From assembly GCF_000382045.1 (NCBI RefSeq), contig NZ_KB907467.1:45768-109767 (forward strand): a DNA stretch of 64,000 bases, in the 5' to 3' direction. The stretch is from Variovorax atrisoli 110B. GTDB taxonomy: Bacteria; Pseudomonadota; Gammaproteobacteria; Burkholderiales; Burkholderiaceae_C. Shown here one piece after another: positions 17,229 to 26,716 of this stretch. The notes under the pieces are model-generated. The model ran no database searches, had not been told where the DNA came from, and saw only the letters and a list, made by a program, of their open reading frames with translations. The translations under genes were made by a program, and so were the position numbers. Within the stretch, counting starts at the first letter, position 1. Every line of letters starts with the position of its first letter.

Positions 17229-17832
17229 GGTGTCGGGTCCTTTTCAAAGGGAGGGCAGGGAAGGCAATTGCGACAAGCTCATTACGGATTGATTGCAGCA
17301 CGCAGCTGCATGACGTATGTAGGGAAAACAGGTGCCGTCGAAACCAAAGCTGCGGTTTGTGGTAGCGGCAACAGCATGGCGTGCGGTCTGCCCCGCGCAC
17401 GTGCGGACATGCACCTTGGCGCGCCGCCGCGAGGCTGTTGCGCACGTTCTTGATGCACGCTGCGTGCGCATGCCGGACTGCGCCGCCATGAGGTCGCCGT
17501 CCCGCGTCGAAGGGCATGAAGCGTGCTTCGAGGATGCGGTGCAAAGGCGCTTGTGAGGGGGTCGACCGGAGGCTCGCATGGCGATGGGCTGCATGGAAGT
17601 TGGCGCGGCGTGGGGAAGTGACCGGGACGGCCGAGACGGCCGGTCGATGCTAGGCAAACCGTCGCGGCATTTGTGTTCGTATGCGGGCGCGCCACCGCAG
17701 CAAATTGCGGGAAGAGGGCGCCTGGCAGGCGAAGCTTGCGAGTTGCAGCGAAAGCGCCATCCGGTCTGGTGCGGCGCCGCAATGTCGTCCAAGATGGAGC
17801 GAATTCCCGTCGCAACATACAGAGAGATTCCG
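17229..17832. other. Divergent regulatory gap between the catabolic operon and the second GNAT gene
   Basis: This 604 bp stretch has no supportable gene. Open frames on both strands lack family-like features, and the plus-strand frame only becomes protein-like at the ATG at 17833. It should carry the promoters of both transcription units. A perfect dyad lies at 17294-17310, near the operon side. Confidence 0.5.
17294..17310. promoter_or_regulatory. Perfect inverted repeat TGCAGC-N5-GCTGCA
   Basis: The 17 bp site reads TGCAGCACGCAGCTGCA, with 6 bp arms and a 5 bp spacer. It lies 66-82 bp upstream of the dehalogenase start codon (17228), a normal operator position for the catabolic operon. The Lrp/AsnC regulator encoded at 21326 is one candidate binder, but nothing in the site proves that. 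Confidence 0.35.
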
Positions 17833-18711
17833 ATGTCCGAAGCCCCTGAGAACGCACCGACCACGGATGGCGTGGTGCTCAGACCGATGACTTCCGCCGA
17901 CCTGCCGCAAGCGCACGCGCTGTCTGCCGATTTGCGCTGGCCGCACCGGCTGGCAGACTGGGAGCAGGTCTTCGCGCATGCCGAAGGCATCGCGGCCGAG
18001 CGCGACGGCGAGCTCGTCGGCACCGGCCTGCGGTGGCGCTGGGGCGAGCGCCACGCCACCATCGGCCTGGTGATCGTCACCCCCGCATGCCAGGGACGCC
18101 GCATCGGGCATCGGCTCATGCGCTCGCTGCTCGACGGCATGGAAGACCGCTCGCTGCTGCTGCACGCCACCTCGCAGGGGCGCGGACTCTACGAGCGCCT
18201 GGGTTTTGTGCGGACCGGCGAGGTCCGGCAGCACCAGGGCATCGCCCAGCCCGCACCGCTGATCGCGCTGCAGCAAGGCTGGCGCCTGCGCCCGGCGGGC
18301 CTCAACGAACTGCCCGCGCTGCAGGCCCTGGACACCGCAGCGCGGGGCATGCCGCGAGAGGCGCTCATCGCCGAACTGCTGCAGGGGGCCGACGCCTGCG
18401 TGGTGCTCGACCACGACAACACCGCGAAGGGCTTCGCCATGCTGCGCCGCTTCGGCCGGGGCCATGCCATCGGTCCGGTGGTCGCGCCCGATGCCGAGGG
18501 CGCGAAGGCCTTGATCGCGCACCTTGCCGGCCTGAATGCGGGCAACTTCACGCGCATCGACATCGATTTCGACAGCGGCCTGGCGGAATGGCTGGAAGCG
18601 ATCGGCCTGCTGCGCGTGGATGCGCCCACGACGATGGTGCGCGGCGCGCCCCTGGCCAGGCCTGCGGAAGCGCCGGCCCTGTTCGCGCTCGTGACGCAGG
18701 CCGTGGGCTGA
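17833..18711 (+). CDS. GNAT-fold N-acetyltransferase, tandem-domain (paralogue 2)
   Basis: The 292-residue protein begins at 17833 (MSEAPENAP). The N-terminal GNAT half carries the acetyl-CoA loop VTPACQGRRIGHRLMRSLLD and YERLGFVRTGEV; the second half is a degenerate GNAT fold. It is a paralogue of the protein encoded at 2599-3504, with matching blocks such as LRWPHRLADWEQVF versus LRWPYREADWRFAF. The upstream open frame is extended but shows no similarity pattern, so it is treated as non-coding. It is transcribed divergently from the dehalogenase-led operon and is followed 12 bp later by the hydroxyacid dehydrogenase gene. Confidence 0.85.
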   Translation: MSEAPENAPTTDGVVLRPMTSADLPQAHALSADLRWPHRLADWEQVFAHAEGIAAERDGELVGTGLRWRWGERHATIGLVIVTPACQGRRIGHRLMRSLLDGMEDRSLLLHATSQGRGLYERLGFVRTGEVRQHQGIAQPAPLIALQQGWRLRPAGLNELPALQALDTAARGMPREALIAELLQGADACVVLDHDNTAKGFAMLRRFGRGHAIGPVVAPDAEGAKALIAHLAGLNAGNFTRIDIDFDSGLAEWLEAIGLLRVDAPTTMVRGAPLARPAEAPALFALVTQAVG

Positions 18712-18723
18712 AGGAGCACCCCT

Positions 18724-19662
18724 GTGGACACCTCCTTCACCTTCCTCTACAAGTCCGATCCCGTCCGGGGACGCCAATGGGCCGAAGTGTTCGGCCGCCG
18801 CCGGCCGGACATCGACTTCCGCATCTGGCCGGACGTCGGCGATCCCGCGAAGGTGCGCTTCCTCGCGGCATGGGAGCCGCCCGACGACCTGGGCACGCGC
18901 TTTCCGCATCTGAAGGTGCTGTTCTCTTCCGGCGCAGGCGTCGACCAGTTCGACTTCGCGTCGTTGCCGCCCGCGCTGCCGGTGGTGCGCATGGTCGAAC
19001 CCGGCATCGTGCGCGGGATGGTCGAGTATGTGACGCATGCGGTGCTCGGCCTGCACCGCGACATGCCGCAGTATCGGCGCCAGCAGCAGGAGGCGCGCTG
19101 GAAGCCGCTGCCGGTGCGCACGGCGGGCGAACGGCGCGTGGGCGTGCTCGGCCTGGGATCGCTCGGGCAGGCCGTGCTGGCGCAGCTCGTCGCGCTGGGC
19201 TTCGACTGCGCGGGCTGGAGCCGCTCGCGCCACGAGGTCGATAGGGTGCAATGCCACGCCGGTGCCGATGAGCTGCCGGCCTTCCTCGCGCGCACCGACA
19301 TCCTCGTATGCCTGCTGCCGCTGACCGACTCGACGCGCGGCTTTCTCGACGCGCGCCTGTTCTCGCAGCTGCCCGAGGGCGCTTCGCTCGTGCACGTCGG
19401 ACGCGGGCCGCAGCTGGTCGATGCCGACCTGCTGGCCGCACTCGAAGGCGGACGCATCGCAGAGGCGGTGCTCGACGTGACCGACCCCGAGCCTCTGCCG
19501 CCCGGGCACGCGTTCTGGCGGCATCCGCACATCCAGCTCACACCGCACATCGCGAGCATGACGCAGCCGCTGAGCGCTGCCGAGGTGCTGCTCGACAACA
19601 TCGAGCGCTTCGAGGCCGGCGAGCGGATGCTCGGGCTGGTCGACCGCGCACGCGGGTATTGA
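18724..19662 (+). CDS. ghrA: 2-hydroxyacid dehydrogenase, glyoxylate/hydroxypyruvate reductase A-like
   Basis: The 312-residue NAD(P)-dependent dehydrogenase starts at GTG 18724 behind an AAGGAG site. It has the cofactor-binding GVLGLGSLGQAVL, the catalytic-loop arginine in HVGRGPQLVDADLL and the C-terminal DPEPLPPGHAFWRHPHI...TPHIAS with the catalytic histidine. This is the GhrA branch that reduces glyoxylate and hydroxypyruvate. It follows the GNAT gene by 12 bp, so the two are probably in one operon. Reduction of a 2-oxoacid made by the oxidases or aminotransferase is plausible. Confidence 0.9.
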   Translation: MDTSFTFLYKSDPVRGRQWAEVFGRRRPDIDFRIWPDVGDPAKVRFLAAWEPPDDLGTRFPHLKVLFSSGAGVDQFDFASLPPALPVVRMVEPGIVRGMVEYVTHAVLGLHRDMPQYRRQQQEARWKPLPVRTAGERRVGVLGLGSLGQAVLAQLVALGFDCAGWSRSRHEVDRVQCHAGADELPAFLARTDILVCLLPLTDSTRGFLDARLFSQLPEGASLVHVGRGPQLVDADLLAALEGGRIAEAVLDVTDPEPLPPGHAFWRHPHIQLTPHIASMTQPLSAAEVLLDNIERFEAGERMLGLVDRARGY

Positions 19663-19847
19663 GAAGAGAAGCCGCGACGAGAAGCGCAGAAGGACGGGGT
19701 CGCCGCGTCGACCGCACGATCTGCTGTACGCGGCGCAACAACCGCAGCGTGCTTCGTGCGACACCCTCAAAGCAGCATCACCTCGTGCGGGGTGCCGCCT
19801 AAGCTGAAGGCATCGAAAGCTTCCCTCGCTCTCGCATCTTCACACCC

Positions 19848-21251
19848 ATGACGCACCCCACCGCACTGCCCCAGCAAGCCGCGCTCGACGCGATCGACCG
19901 CGCCCACCTCATCCACCCCGTCTCGCCCTGGCGCATGCACGAGCAGCGCGGGCCCACCGTGCTGGCCTCCGGAGAGGGCGCATGGCTCACCGACACCAAC
20001 GGCCACCGGCTGCTCGACGCCTTCGCAGGCCTGTGGTGCGTGAACGTGGGCTACGGCCAGGAGAGCGTGGTGCAGGCCGCGACCGAGCAGATGCGCCGGC
20101 TGCCGTACGCCACAGGCTACTTCCACTTCAGCAGCGAGCCTGCCATCCGCCTCGCGCAGAAGCTGGTGCAGATCACGCCGGCATCGCTGACCCGCGTGTA
20201 CCTCACGCTGGGCGGCTCCGATTCGGTGGATGCCGCCGTGCGCTTCATCGTGCAGTACTACAACGCCATCGGCCGGCCGTCGAAGAAGCAGTTCATCTCG
20301 CTGGAGCGCGGCTACCACGGCTCTTCGTCGACCGGCGCGGGCCTCACAGCGCTGCCCGTGTTCCATCGCGGCTTCGACCTGCCGCTGCCCACGCAGCACT
20401 ACATCCCCTCGCCGTATGCCTACCGCCACGAGCACGGCGCCGATCCGCAGGCGCTGATCGCCTCCTCGGTCGCGGCGCTGCGCGCCAAGGTGGCCGAGCT
20501 GGGCGCCGACAACGTGGCGGCCTTCTTCTGCGAGCCGATCCAGGGTTCGGGCGGCGTCATCGTGCCGCCCAAGGGCTGGCTCAAGGCCATGCGCGACGCC
20601 GCGCGCGAGCTCGACATCCTCTTCCTGGTCGACGAGGTCATCACCGGCTTCGGCCGCACCGGTCCCATGTTCGCCTGCGAGGCCGAAGGCGTGGAGCCCG
20701 ACCTGATGACCGTGGCCAAGGGCCTGACCGCCGGCTACGTGCCGATGGGCGCGACCCTGATGTCCGAGAAGGTCTACGCCGGTATCGCCGACGGTGCCCC
20801 TGCGGGAGCGCCTGTCGGCCACGGCGCGACGTACTCCGCGCACCCGGTGGGTGCCGCCGTCGCGCTCGAGGTGCTGCGGCTCTACGAGGAGGGCGGCGTC
20901 CTCGCCAACGGCCAGCGCGGGGCGGTGCATTTCGCGGCCGGGCTCGACGCGCTGCGCGCGCATCCGCTGGTGGGCGACGCTCGCCACCGCGGCCTGGTGG
21001 GGGCGCTGGAGCTGGTGAGCGACAAGGCCAGCAAGCGCCGCTTCGACCCGGCGCTGGGGCTGTCCGACCGCATCTTCGCGGCCGGCTACCGCAACGGCCT
21101 GGTGTTTCGCTCCTTCGGGGACCACATCCTCGGCTTCGCGCCTGCGCTCACCTTCACCGAGGACGAGTTCGCGCAGCTCTTCGCACGGCTTGAGAAAACG
21201 CTCGACGACGTGCTCGACGCCCCCGACGTGCGCGCCGCGCTGGCCGCCTGA
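19848..21251 (+). CDS. Class III (omega-amino acid) aminotransferase
   Basis: The 467-residue PLP enzyme has the class III pattern: GYHGSS around the cofactor ring, LVDEVITGFGRTGPMFACEA with the PLP-binding aspartate, and DLMTVAKGLTAGYVPMGA with the Schiff-base lysine in AKG. The C-terminal FTEDEFAQLFARLEKTLDD is typical. The family includes beta-alanine:pyruvate, putrescine:pyruvate and GABA aminotransferases. It would deaminate an omega-amino compound, giving a semialdehyde for the dehydrogenases in the divergent operon. The gene stands 185 bp after the hydroxyacid dehydrogenase gene and 74 bp before the AsnC regulator gene. Confidence 0.92.
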   Translation: MTHPTALPQQAALDAIDRAHLIHPVSPWRMHEQRGPTVLASGEGAWLTDTNGHRLLDAFAGLWCVNVGYGQESVVQAATEQMRRLPYATGYFHFSSEPAIRLAQKLVQITPASLTRVYLTLGGSDSVDAAVRFIVQYYNAIGRPSKKQFISLERGYHGSSSTGAGLTALPVFHRGFDLPLPTQHYIPSPYAYRHEHGADPQALIASSVAALRAKVAELGADNVAAFFCEPIQGSGGVIVPPKGWLKAMRDAARELDILFLVDEVITGFGRTGPMFACEAEGVEPDLMTVAKGLTAGYVPMGATLMSEKVYAGIADGAPAGAPVGHGATYSAHPVGAAVALEVLRLYEEGGVLANGQRGAVHFAAGLDALRAHPLVGDARHRGLVGALELVSDKASKRRFDPALGLSDRIFAAGYRNGLVFRSFGDHILGFAPALTFTEDEFAQLFARLEKTLDDVLDAPDVRAALAA

Positions 21252-21325
21252 CCGGGAAAGCACTGACCCGGCGCCGCGTCGGCAAAGCAGAATCAGGACC
21301 TGTTTCGCTTTTTTTCAGGACTGCC

Positions 21326-21820
21326 ATGTCTGAAGCCTTCAAGATCGACCGACTCGACCTGCGCATCCTGGCCCAGCTGCAGAAGAACGGGCGCATGACC
21401 AACGTCGATCTCGCGGACGCGGTCGGCCTGTCGCCCAGCCCATGCCTGATCCGAGTGAAGCGGCTGGAGCAGGCCGGCTACATCGCCGGCTACGGCGCGC
21501 ACCTGCGGCTGGAGAAGCTCGGCGATGCGCTGACGGTGTTCACCGAAGTCACGCTGCAGGACCATCACCGCGAGGATTTCGTGCGCTTCGAGGCCGCGAT
21601 CCGCGAAGTGGACGAGGTGCTCGAGTGCCACCTGGTGAGCGGGGGCTACGACTACCTGCTGCGCTTTCTCACGCGTGGCGTGAACCACTACCAGGAAGTG
21701 ATCGAGGGGCTGCTCGAGCGCAACATCGGCATCTCCAAGTACTTCAGCTACATCGTGATCAAGTCGCCGTTCATCAAGACGCATTGCCCGATAGAAAGGC
21801 TCTTTCCTCACCCCCGTTGA
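21326..21820 (+). CDS. Lrp/AsnC-family transcriptional regulator
   Basis: The 164-residue protein has an N-terminal helix-turn-helix (LDLRILAQLQKNGRMTNVDL, then AVGLSPSPCLIRVKRLEQAG) and a C-terminal RAM/effector domain (about residues 75-150, with HLVSGGYDYLLRFLTRGVNH). This size and layout are those of Lrp-type regulators that sense amino acids. A CAGGA ribosome-binding site precedes the ATG. It is placed directly after the aminotransferase gene and is the only regulator in the catabolic block, so it is the leading candidate to control the divergent operons. Target sites are not proven. Confidence 0.93.
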   Translation: MSEAFKIDRLDLRILAQLQKNGRMTNVDLADAVGLSPSPCLIRVKRLEQAGYIAGYGAHLRLEKLGDALTVFTEVTLQDHHREDFVRFEAAIREVDEVLECHLVSGGYDYLLRFLTRGVNHYQEVIEGLLERNIGISKYFSYIVIKSPFIKTHCPIERLFPHPR

Positions 21821-22036
21821 ATCGTGCCGGCGCCGCCCGGGCGGTTTCTGGCGGGTTGAAAACATCGACCCGCGCCTGGAGGCTCCGGTAGATCGGTGTT
21901 TTGCGGCCGGTCGGGCTGCCCCCGGCATTCCGCTCGGGGCCGCAGGTGCGAACGCCTGCCATGGATGCGAGGCCCGCGAAAGGTCGCGGCGACTGCGCAA
22001 GAATCGGTTGTCACCGAGCCTGCCTTTCTCATTTCC

Positions 22037-24436
22037 ATGCCTCTGCCTCCCACGGCGCCCACCGAACTCAAGGGCTTCATCCTGACCCGCCATTGGCGGG
22101 ACGCCGCGGCGGGCACGGAGATCGAATACTGGCTGGCAACGGACGCCGGGCCGCTGAAAGTCGTGCTGACCGCCCAGACCTCCGTCGCGTTCGTCGCCGC
22201 CCGGCACCGCGCGGCGGTGGAGGCGGCGCTTGCCGCCATGCCAGGGGTGGAGATCCGCGAGCTCGATCTCAAGACCTTCCAGCAGGAGCCGGTCGTCGGC
22301 CTCTATGCGAAGCACTTCCGCCAGATCGGCCGGCTTGCGCGCACCCTTCGCGCGCAAGACATTCCGCTGCTCGAGGCCGACGTGCGCCCGCCGGACCGCC
22401 ATCTGATGGAGCGGTTCATCACGGCAGGCGTGGCGGCGGAAGGAGGGCGCCTCGACCGCGGCGCGCTGGTCGATTGCCGGCTCAGACCGGCGCCCGACTA
22501 CCGCCCGGCGCTGAAGATGGTGTCGCTGGACATCGAGACCAGCCAGTACGAGGCGCTCTATTCGATCGCACTGGACGCCGCGCAGGATCGCACCGTCTTC
22601 ATGCTCGGCGACCCGCCAGCCGGGCAGGGCGGGGAAGAGGAGCGGCAGGACTTCTCCCTCGTCTACTGCCAAAGCCGCAAGGCCATGATCGAACGGCTCA
22701 ACGACTGGTTCGAGCGCAACGATCCGGACGTCATCGTCGGCTGGAGCGTGATCCAGTTCGACCTGCGGGTGCTGCAGAAGACCGCCGACGATTGCGGCGC
22801 GCCCTTTCTGCCGGGACGGGAGCGGCGCCCGCTGGACTGGCGCACTCATCCCGGAAAGCAGGGCTATCTGTTCGCCTCCACGCCGGGGCGGGTGATCGTT
22901 GACGGCATCGAGGCACTGCGGGCCGCGATGTGGAGCTTTCCCTCCTTCAGCCTGGAGAACGTCTCGCAGTCGCTGCTGGGCGAAGGCAAGGCCATCGGCG
23001 ACGAGTACGACAAGATGGCCGAGATCGAGCGGCGCTACCAGGAAGACAAGCCCGCACTCGCTCACTACAACATCCGCGATTGCGAGCTGGTGCTGCGCAT
23101 CTTCGAGAAGGCGAAGCTGCTGCAGTTCGTGATGGAACGCGCCCAGACCACGGGCCTGCAGATGGACCATTTCGGCGGCTCCATCGCGGCCTTCAGCCAC
23201 CACTACCTGCCGCGCATGCACCGCCTCGGCTACGTGGCGCCGAACGTCGGCGAGATCCCGAGCAAGGCCTACCCCGGGGGCTACGTGATGGACTCGAAAC
23301 CGGGGTTCTACGACTCCGTCGTGGTCCTGGACTACAAGAGCCTCTATCCATCGATCATCCGGACCTTCCTCGTCGATCCCGTCGGCCTCGTGGAAGGCGG
23401 CAGCGCCGGAGGCGATCCGCGCCTGATCGTGCGCGGCCCCCAGGGCACCACCTTCTCGCGCACCAGGCACTGCCTGCCGGAGATCGTGACCACGCTCTGG
23501 CGCGCGCGGGACGAAGCCAAGCGGGCCCGGAACGAACCGCTGTCGCAAGCGCTGAAGCTGCTGATGAACTCGTTCGCCGGCGTGCTGGGCGCGTCCGAAT
23601 GCCGCTTCTTCAATCCCAAGCTGGTGTCCGCCGTCACCCTGCGCGGGCACGAGATGATGAAGCTCACGCGCGAATTCGTGGAGCGCAGAGGCTACGAAGC
23701 CATCTACGGCGACACCGACTCCATCTTCATCTGGCTCGGCCGCACCCACACCAACGAGGAGGCGCATGCCGTTGCGGCAGGCCTGGTGAAGGACATCAAC
23801 GACTGGTGGACGAGCACGCTTCGCGAGACCCACGACCTCGAGAACTTCCTGGAGATCGAGTTCGACACCCACTACAGCAAGTTCTTCATGCCCACCATCC
23901 GCGGTTCGGACGTGGGCAGCAAGAAGCGCTATGCCGGCCTGAGCAAGGACGCCGACGGCAAGGAGGAGATGATCTACCGCGGCCTGGAGATGGCCCGCAG
24001 CGACTGGACGCCGCTGGCACGGCAGTTCCAGGAAGGGCTGCTGTCGCGGATCTTCCGGGGCGAGCCCTACGAGGAGTTCGTGAGGGAGTACGTGCGCTCG
24101 ACGCTTTCCGGCGCCAAGGACGAACTGCTCGTCTACAGGAAGCGCCTGCGCCATCGCCTGGACGCCTACCTCGTCAACGTGCCGCCGCAGGTCCGCGCCG
24201 CGCGCCTGGCCGACGAGCACAACGACCGCCTCCATCGGCCGAAGCAATACCAGAACGGCGGCTGGATCCAGTACGTCATGACCCGCACCGGCCCAGAGCC
24301 GCTGGAGGCCCGCCATTCACGCATCGACTACGACCACTACCTGGGCAGGCAGCTGCAGCCGATCGCCGATGCCATCCTCCAGCCGATGGGGGCCAGCTTC
24401 GCGGCGTTGACGAGCTCGCAGCAGCATCTTTTCTGA
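22037..24436 (+). CDS. polB: DNA polymerase II, family B
   Basis: The 799-residue protein has the family B exonuclease motifs MVSLDIETSQ (Exo I), DPDVIVGWSVIQFDLRVL (Exo II) and YNIRDCELVLRI (Exo III). The polymerase motifs are DYKSLYPSIIRT (A), KLLMNSFAGVLGA (B) and YGDTDSIF (C), with the DTD catalytic aspartates. Length and order match E. coli PolB (about 783 residues), a damage-tolerant repair polymerase. The start at 22037 (MPLPPTAPTELKG) is where similarity-like sequence begins. No convincing LexA box was seen in the 217 bp upstream. It is unrelated in function to its neighbours and probably marks the chromosomal backbone. Confidence 0.95.
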   Translation: MPLPPTAPTELKGFILTRHWRDAAAGTEIEYWLATDAGPLKVVLTAQTSVAFVAARHRAAVEAALAAMPGVEIRELDLKTFQQEPVVGLYAKHFRQIGRLARTLRAQDIPLLEADVRPPDRHLMERFITAGVAAEGGRLDRGALVDCRLRPAPDYRPALKMVSLDIETSQYEALYSIALDAAQDRTVFMLGDPPAGQGGEEERQDFSLVYCQSRKAMIERLNDWFERNDPDVIVGWSVIQFDLRVLQKTADDCGAPFLPGRERRPLDWRTHPGKQGYLFASTPGRVIVDGIEALRAAMWSFPSFSLENVSQSLLGEGKAIGDEYDKMAEIERRYQEDKPALAHYNIRDCELVLRIFEKAKLLQFVMERAQTTGLQMDHFGGSIAAFSHHYLPRMHRLGYVAPNVGEIPSKAYPGGYVMDSKPGFYDSVVVLDYKSLYPSIIRTFLVDPVGLVEGGSAGGDPRLIVRGPQGTTFSRTRHCLPEIVTTLWRARDEAKRARNEPLSQALKLLMNSFAGVLGASECRFFNPKLVSAVTLRGHEMMKLTREFVERRGYEAIYGDTDSIFIWLGRTHTNEEAHAVAAGLVKDINDWWTSTLRETHDLENFLEIEFDTHYSKFFMPTIRGSDVGSKKRYAGLSKDADGKEEMIYRGLEMARSDWTPLARQFQEGLLSRIFRGEPYEEFVREYVRSTLSGAKDELLVYRKRLRHRLDAYLVNVPPQVRAARLADEHNDRLHRPKQYQNGGWIQYVMTRTGPEPLEARHSRIDYDHYLGRQLQPIADAILQPMGASFAALTSSQQHLF

Positions 24437-24618
24437 CACCGGACGAGCGTGGGTTCGACCGCCTGCGACGAACGCGCTCGATCAGCAGCCGCATGCCTGA
24501 TGAGGGCCGCGAGCCGTGGATTGCCGAACGGCGTGCCGGCTCCCGGCGCTTTGGAGGCCCGTGTGGCGATGCTAGGATTCAAGACCACCCGCCCTCTTGC
24601 TTCTGCAATCCACCAGAC

Positions 24619-25188
24619 ATGCGTTCTTCGATGAAGAAGTTGCTGCAGCTGCTTTTTCTTTCTGCACTGTTCGCTGGCCACGCCCACTCGGCACAGCCTT
24701 ATCCGTACTCTGCCGATCAGGCGAGAGCGTTGCTGACGCAGCTCGGCGCACATGTGCTGGTCATCAACTCCGACCTCACGCTGATCAAGAAGAAGCCGGC
24801 GAGAGAGTTCGACCTGCTGGCTTACTACCCGCTGCCCAAGATCAAGCTCGACGAGTACAAGCGCAACGGCCACATCACCAACAAGAACGACGACATCGCC
24901 GACTTCGTGACCTACGAGATCAAGGATTACGAACTCATCAACGAGAAGAATGAGAAGCTGCAAGTGAAGGAGAGCAGCAAGGCGGCGGCGTTGCAGGATT
25001 TCGCGCTCTGGACCTACGACCATGTCCTGAGCAGTCAACGGGGTTTCCACGTGAAGCTGGACAAGCCTTTCGAGCGCGTCAAGGGCCACATCACGCTGGT
25101 CTTCGAGATGCCCGGACGCATCACGCGCGAAGTCCGGGTTCTGGTCGATCTCTCCGTCACAGACGAAGACCCGCGGCCCGATACCTGA
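24619..25188 (+). CDS. Exported protein of unknown function
   Basis: The 189-residue protein has a clear Sec signal peptide (MKKLLQLLFLSALFAGHAHS from the second ATG at 24631). The mature domain is lysine-rich and charged, with LIKKKPAREFDLLAYYPLPK, a repeated-looking YEIKDYELINEKNEKLQVKE and the end VRVLVDLSVTDEDPRPDT. No enzyme motif or membrane anchor is visible. Either ATG (24619 or 24631) could be the start; neither has a strong ribosome-binding site. It lies 182 bp after polB. I do not recognise the family. A periplasmic location is the only firm inference. Confidence 0.7.
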   Translation: MRSSMKKLLQLLFLSALFAGHAHSAQPYPYSADQARALLTQLGAHVLVINSDLTLIKKKPAREFDLLAYYPLPKIKLDEYKRNGHITNKNDDIADFVTYEIKDYELINEKNEKLQVKESSKAAALQDFALWTYDHVLSSQRGFHVKLDKPFERVKGHITLVFEMPGRITREVRVLVDLSVTDEDPRPDT

Positions 25189-25281
25189 AAGTGCGCCAAC
25201 GCAGCTTGGATGTGACCACGAACGCGGAAATCCCTGGCGGAACCGTCGATATCCACAGGCGTTGTCACCTCGCCAAACCCG

Positions 25282-25737
25282 ATGAACGACGTTTCTGCCG
25301 ATACCGTCGCACGAGCCATCGAAATGCTCGCAGCAGACAACGCAACCGACGAACTCCTCGAGGTCCAGTTCCATGCGCTGGTAGGCAACGAGCTTGATGC
25401 GTGCCGCTTGCGCGACTGCATCCCAGAGGCGTTCGGCCTCGTCTTGGCCGCGCACCTGTGCCCGACCTTGAAGCTGCCGGACTGCTTCCAGGCAAGGGAT
25501 GAGAACGGTGTCTGGCAACACATCCCCCTGAACGCCGAGCCCGTTTTCGTGCATGCATTGCCTATTGCGCTGCGCACTTTCCACGATGGACCCCGGGCAC
25601 GCTTTCAAAACATTGCAGAGATGAGCTCCGTGGTCGACGCCTTGAAAAATGCGCTCAATGCGGGTGGATCCCTCGACGGCTGCACGCTCGGCGGTCCCCA
25701 GATAAACGGCTTGTCGGCCAGCCTCTACAGAGGGTAG
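25282..25737 (+). CDS. Hypothetical protein
   Basis: The 151-residue predicted soluble protein starts MNDVSADTVARAIEMLAADN. It is mostly helical by eye, with a leucine/alanine-rich first half and no signal peptide, membrane segment or known motif. It is 93 bp downstream of the exported-protein gene and converges with the DMT transporter gene (ending at 25766). The composition is protein-like and the frame is unbroken, but the ribosome-binding site is weak. The cysteine/histidine content is modest and no function is assigned. Confidence 0.55.
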   Translation: MNDVSADTVARAIEMLAADNATDELLEVQFHALVGNELDACRLRDCIPEAFGLVLAAHLCPTLKLPDCFQARDENGVWQHIPLNAEPVFVHALPIALRTFHDGPRARFQNIAEMSSVVDALKNALNAGGSLDGCTLGGPQINGLSASLYRG

Positions 25738-25765
25738 CCATCGGCACAGCGAGGCCGTCTAAACG

Positions 25766-26668
25766 CTAGCCTTCGACCCGCACGTTCGCCCCGCCACTCG
25801 CCGCGATCACGATGCCTGCCAGCACCGCCAGCAGCCCGACCACCAAGCCCCAACGCAACGGCTCCGCCAAGAGCCAGGCGCCGACCAGGCCCGCGGCGAC
25901 CGGATTGACCGTCACCGAGATCGCCACGCGCGTGGGTGTGGTACGCCCCAGCGCAAAGGCCCAGAGAAAGAAACCGATGGCGCCGCCGAACACGCCGAGG
26001 TAGGCGACAGCCAGCCACTGGGCCATGCCGAAGCGGGCCACGGGCGCGAAGCTCCCCGCATGCCAGGCGATGCTCGCGAGGCACAACGCGCCGGCCGCCA
26101 TCGCCAGGACGGTGAAGGAGAGCGGCCCCGACCGACGTATCACCGCGCGCGAGCCGACGCTGTAGAAAGCCATGCACAGCGCCGCTGCCAGCATCAGCAG
26201 ATCGCCTCGCCACGCGCCTGGCGGCGCCGTTCGCAGGTCCGAGAACAGGGACAGGGCCACGCCCGTCATGGCGACCAGCACACCGACCGTCTTGCGGCGG
26301 GTGAACGGTTCGATGCGCAGGACACCGGCCACGGTCATGGTCAGCAGCGGCAAGGCGGACAGCGAGAGCGCCCCGCGCGCAGCCGAGGTGTAGTGCAGCG
26401 AGGCGTTGAAGAGCAGCGGGAAGAGTCCGAAGAACAGCAGTCCCAACGCAACGGTCGCCGGCCAGTCGCGTCGCGCAGGCCAGCGCTCGCTGCGGCTGCC
26501 CAGCAGCGCCATCGGCAGCAGCAGGCAGAAGCCGATGCCGAAGCGGAACGCGCCGAGAGCGATCGGGTCGACCGCTCCGGCCACGTAACGCGTCCCGCCC
26601 ACCGCTGCTCCGCCCAGTGCGCTGGACAGCACGGCGGCCGCGACGCCCGCAAGTTCTCCCACGTTCAT
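25766..26668 (-). CDS. EamA-family drug/metabolite (DMT) transporter
   Basis: The 300-residue polytopic membrane protein has about ten hydrophobic helices arranged as two EamA repeats. Landmarks are LGAFRFGIGFCLLLPMALLG, NASLHYTSAARGALSLSALP in the first half and FYSVGSRAVIRRSGPL plus NPVAAGLVGAWLLAEPLRWG in the second. DMT proteins mostly export amino acids or metabolites across the inner membrane. A GGAG site precedes the ATG. It is divergent from the LysR gene across an 88 bp gap holding a dyad, the standard layout for LysR control of an exporter. Confidence 0.92.
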   Translation of the reverse strand: MNVGELAGVAAAVLSSALGGAAVGGTRYVAGAVDPIALGAFRFGIGFCLLLPMALLGSRSERWPARRDWPATVALGLLFFGLFPLLFNASLHYTSAARGALSLSALPLLTMTVAGVLRIEPFTRRKTVGVLVAMTGVALSLFSDLRTAPPGAWRGDLLMLAAALCMAFYSVGSRAVIRRSGPLSFTVLAMAAGALCLASIAWHAGSFAPVARFGMAQWLAVAYLGVFGGAIGFFLWAFALGRTTPTRVAISVTVNPVAAGLVGAWLLAEPLRWGLVVGLLAVLAGIVIAASGGANVRVEG

Positions 26669-26716
26669 GCTCCAGGTCGTTGTCGTGGCGGCAGCGTAGA
26701 AGCCTCACTATCATCA

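Noticed and set aside
21821..22036. LexA/SOS box upstream of polB
   Set aside because: No CTGT-N8-ACAG-like site was found in the upstream region, so SOS control is not claimed.
21293..24316. About 1000-codon minus-strand open frame opposite polB
   Set aside because: polB on the plus strand has all family B motifs; the antisense frame has biased composition and no motif.
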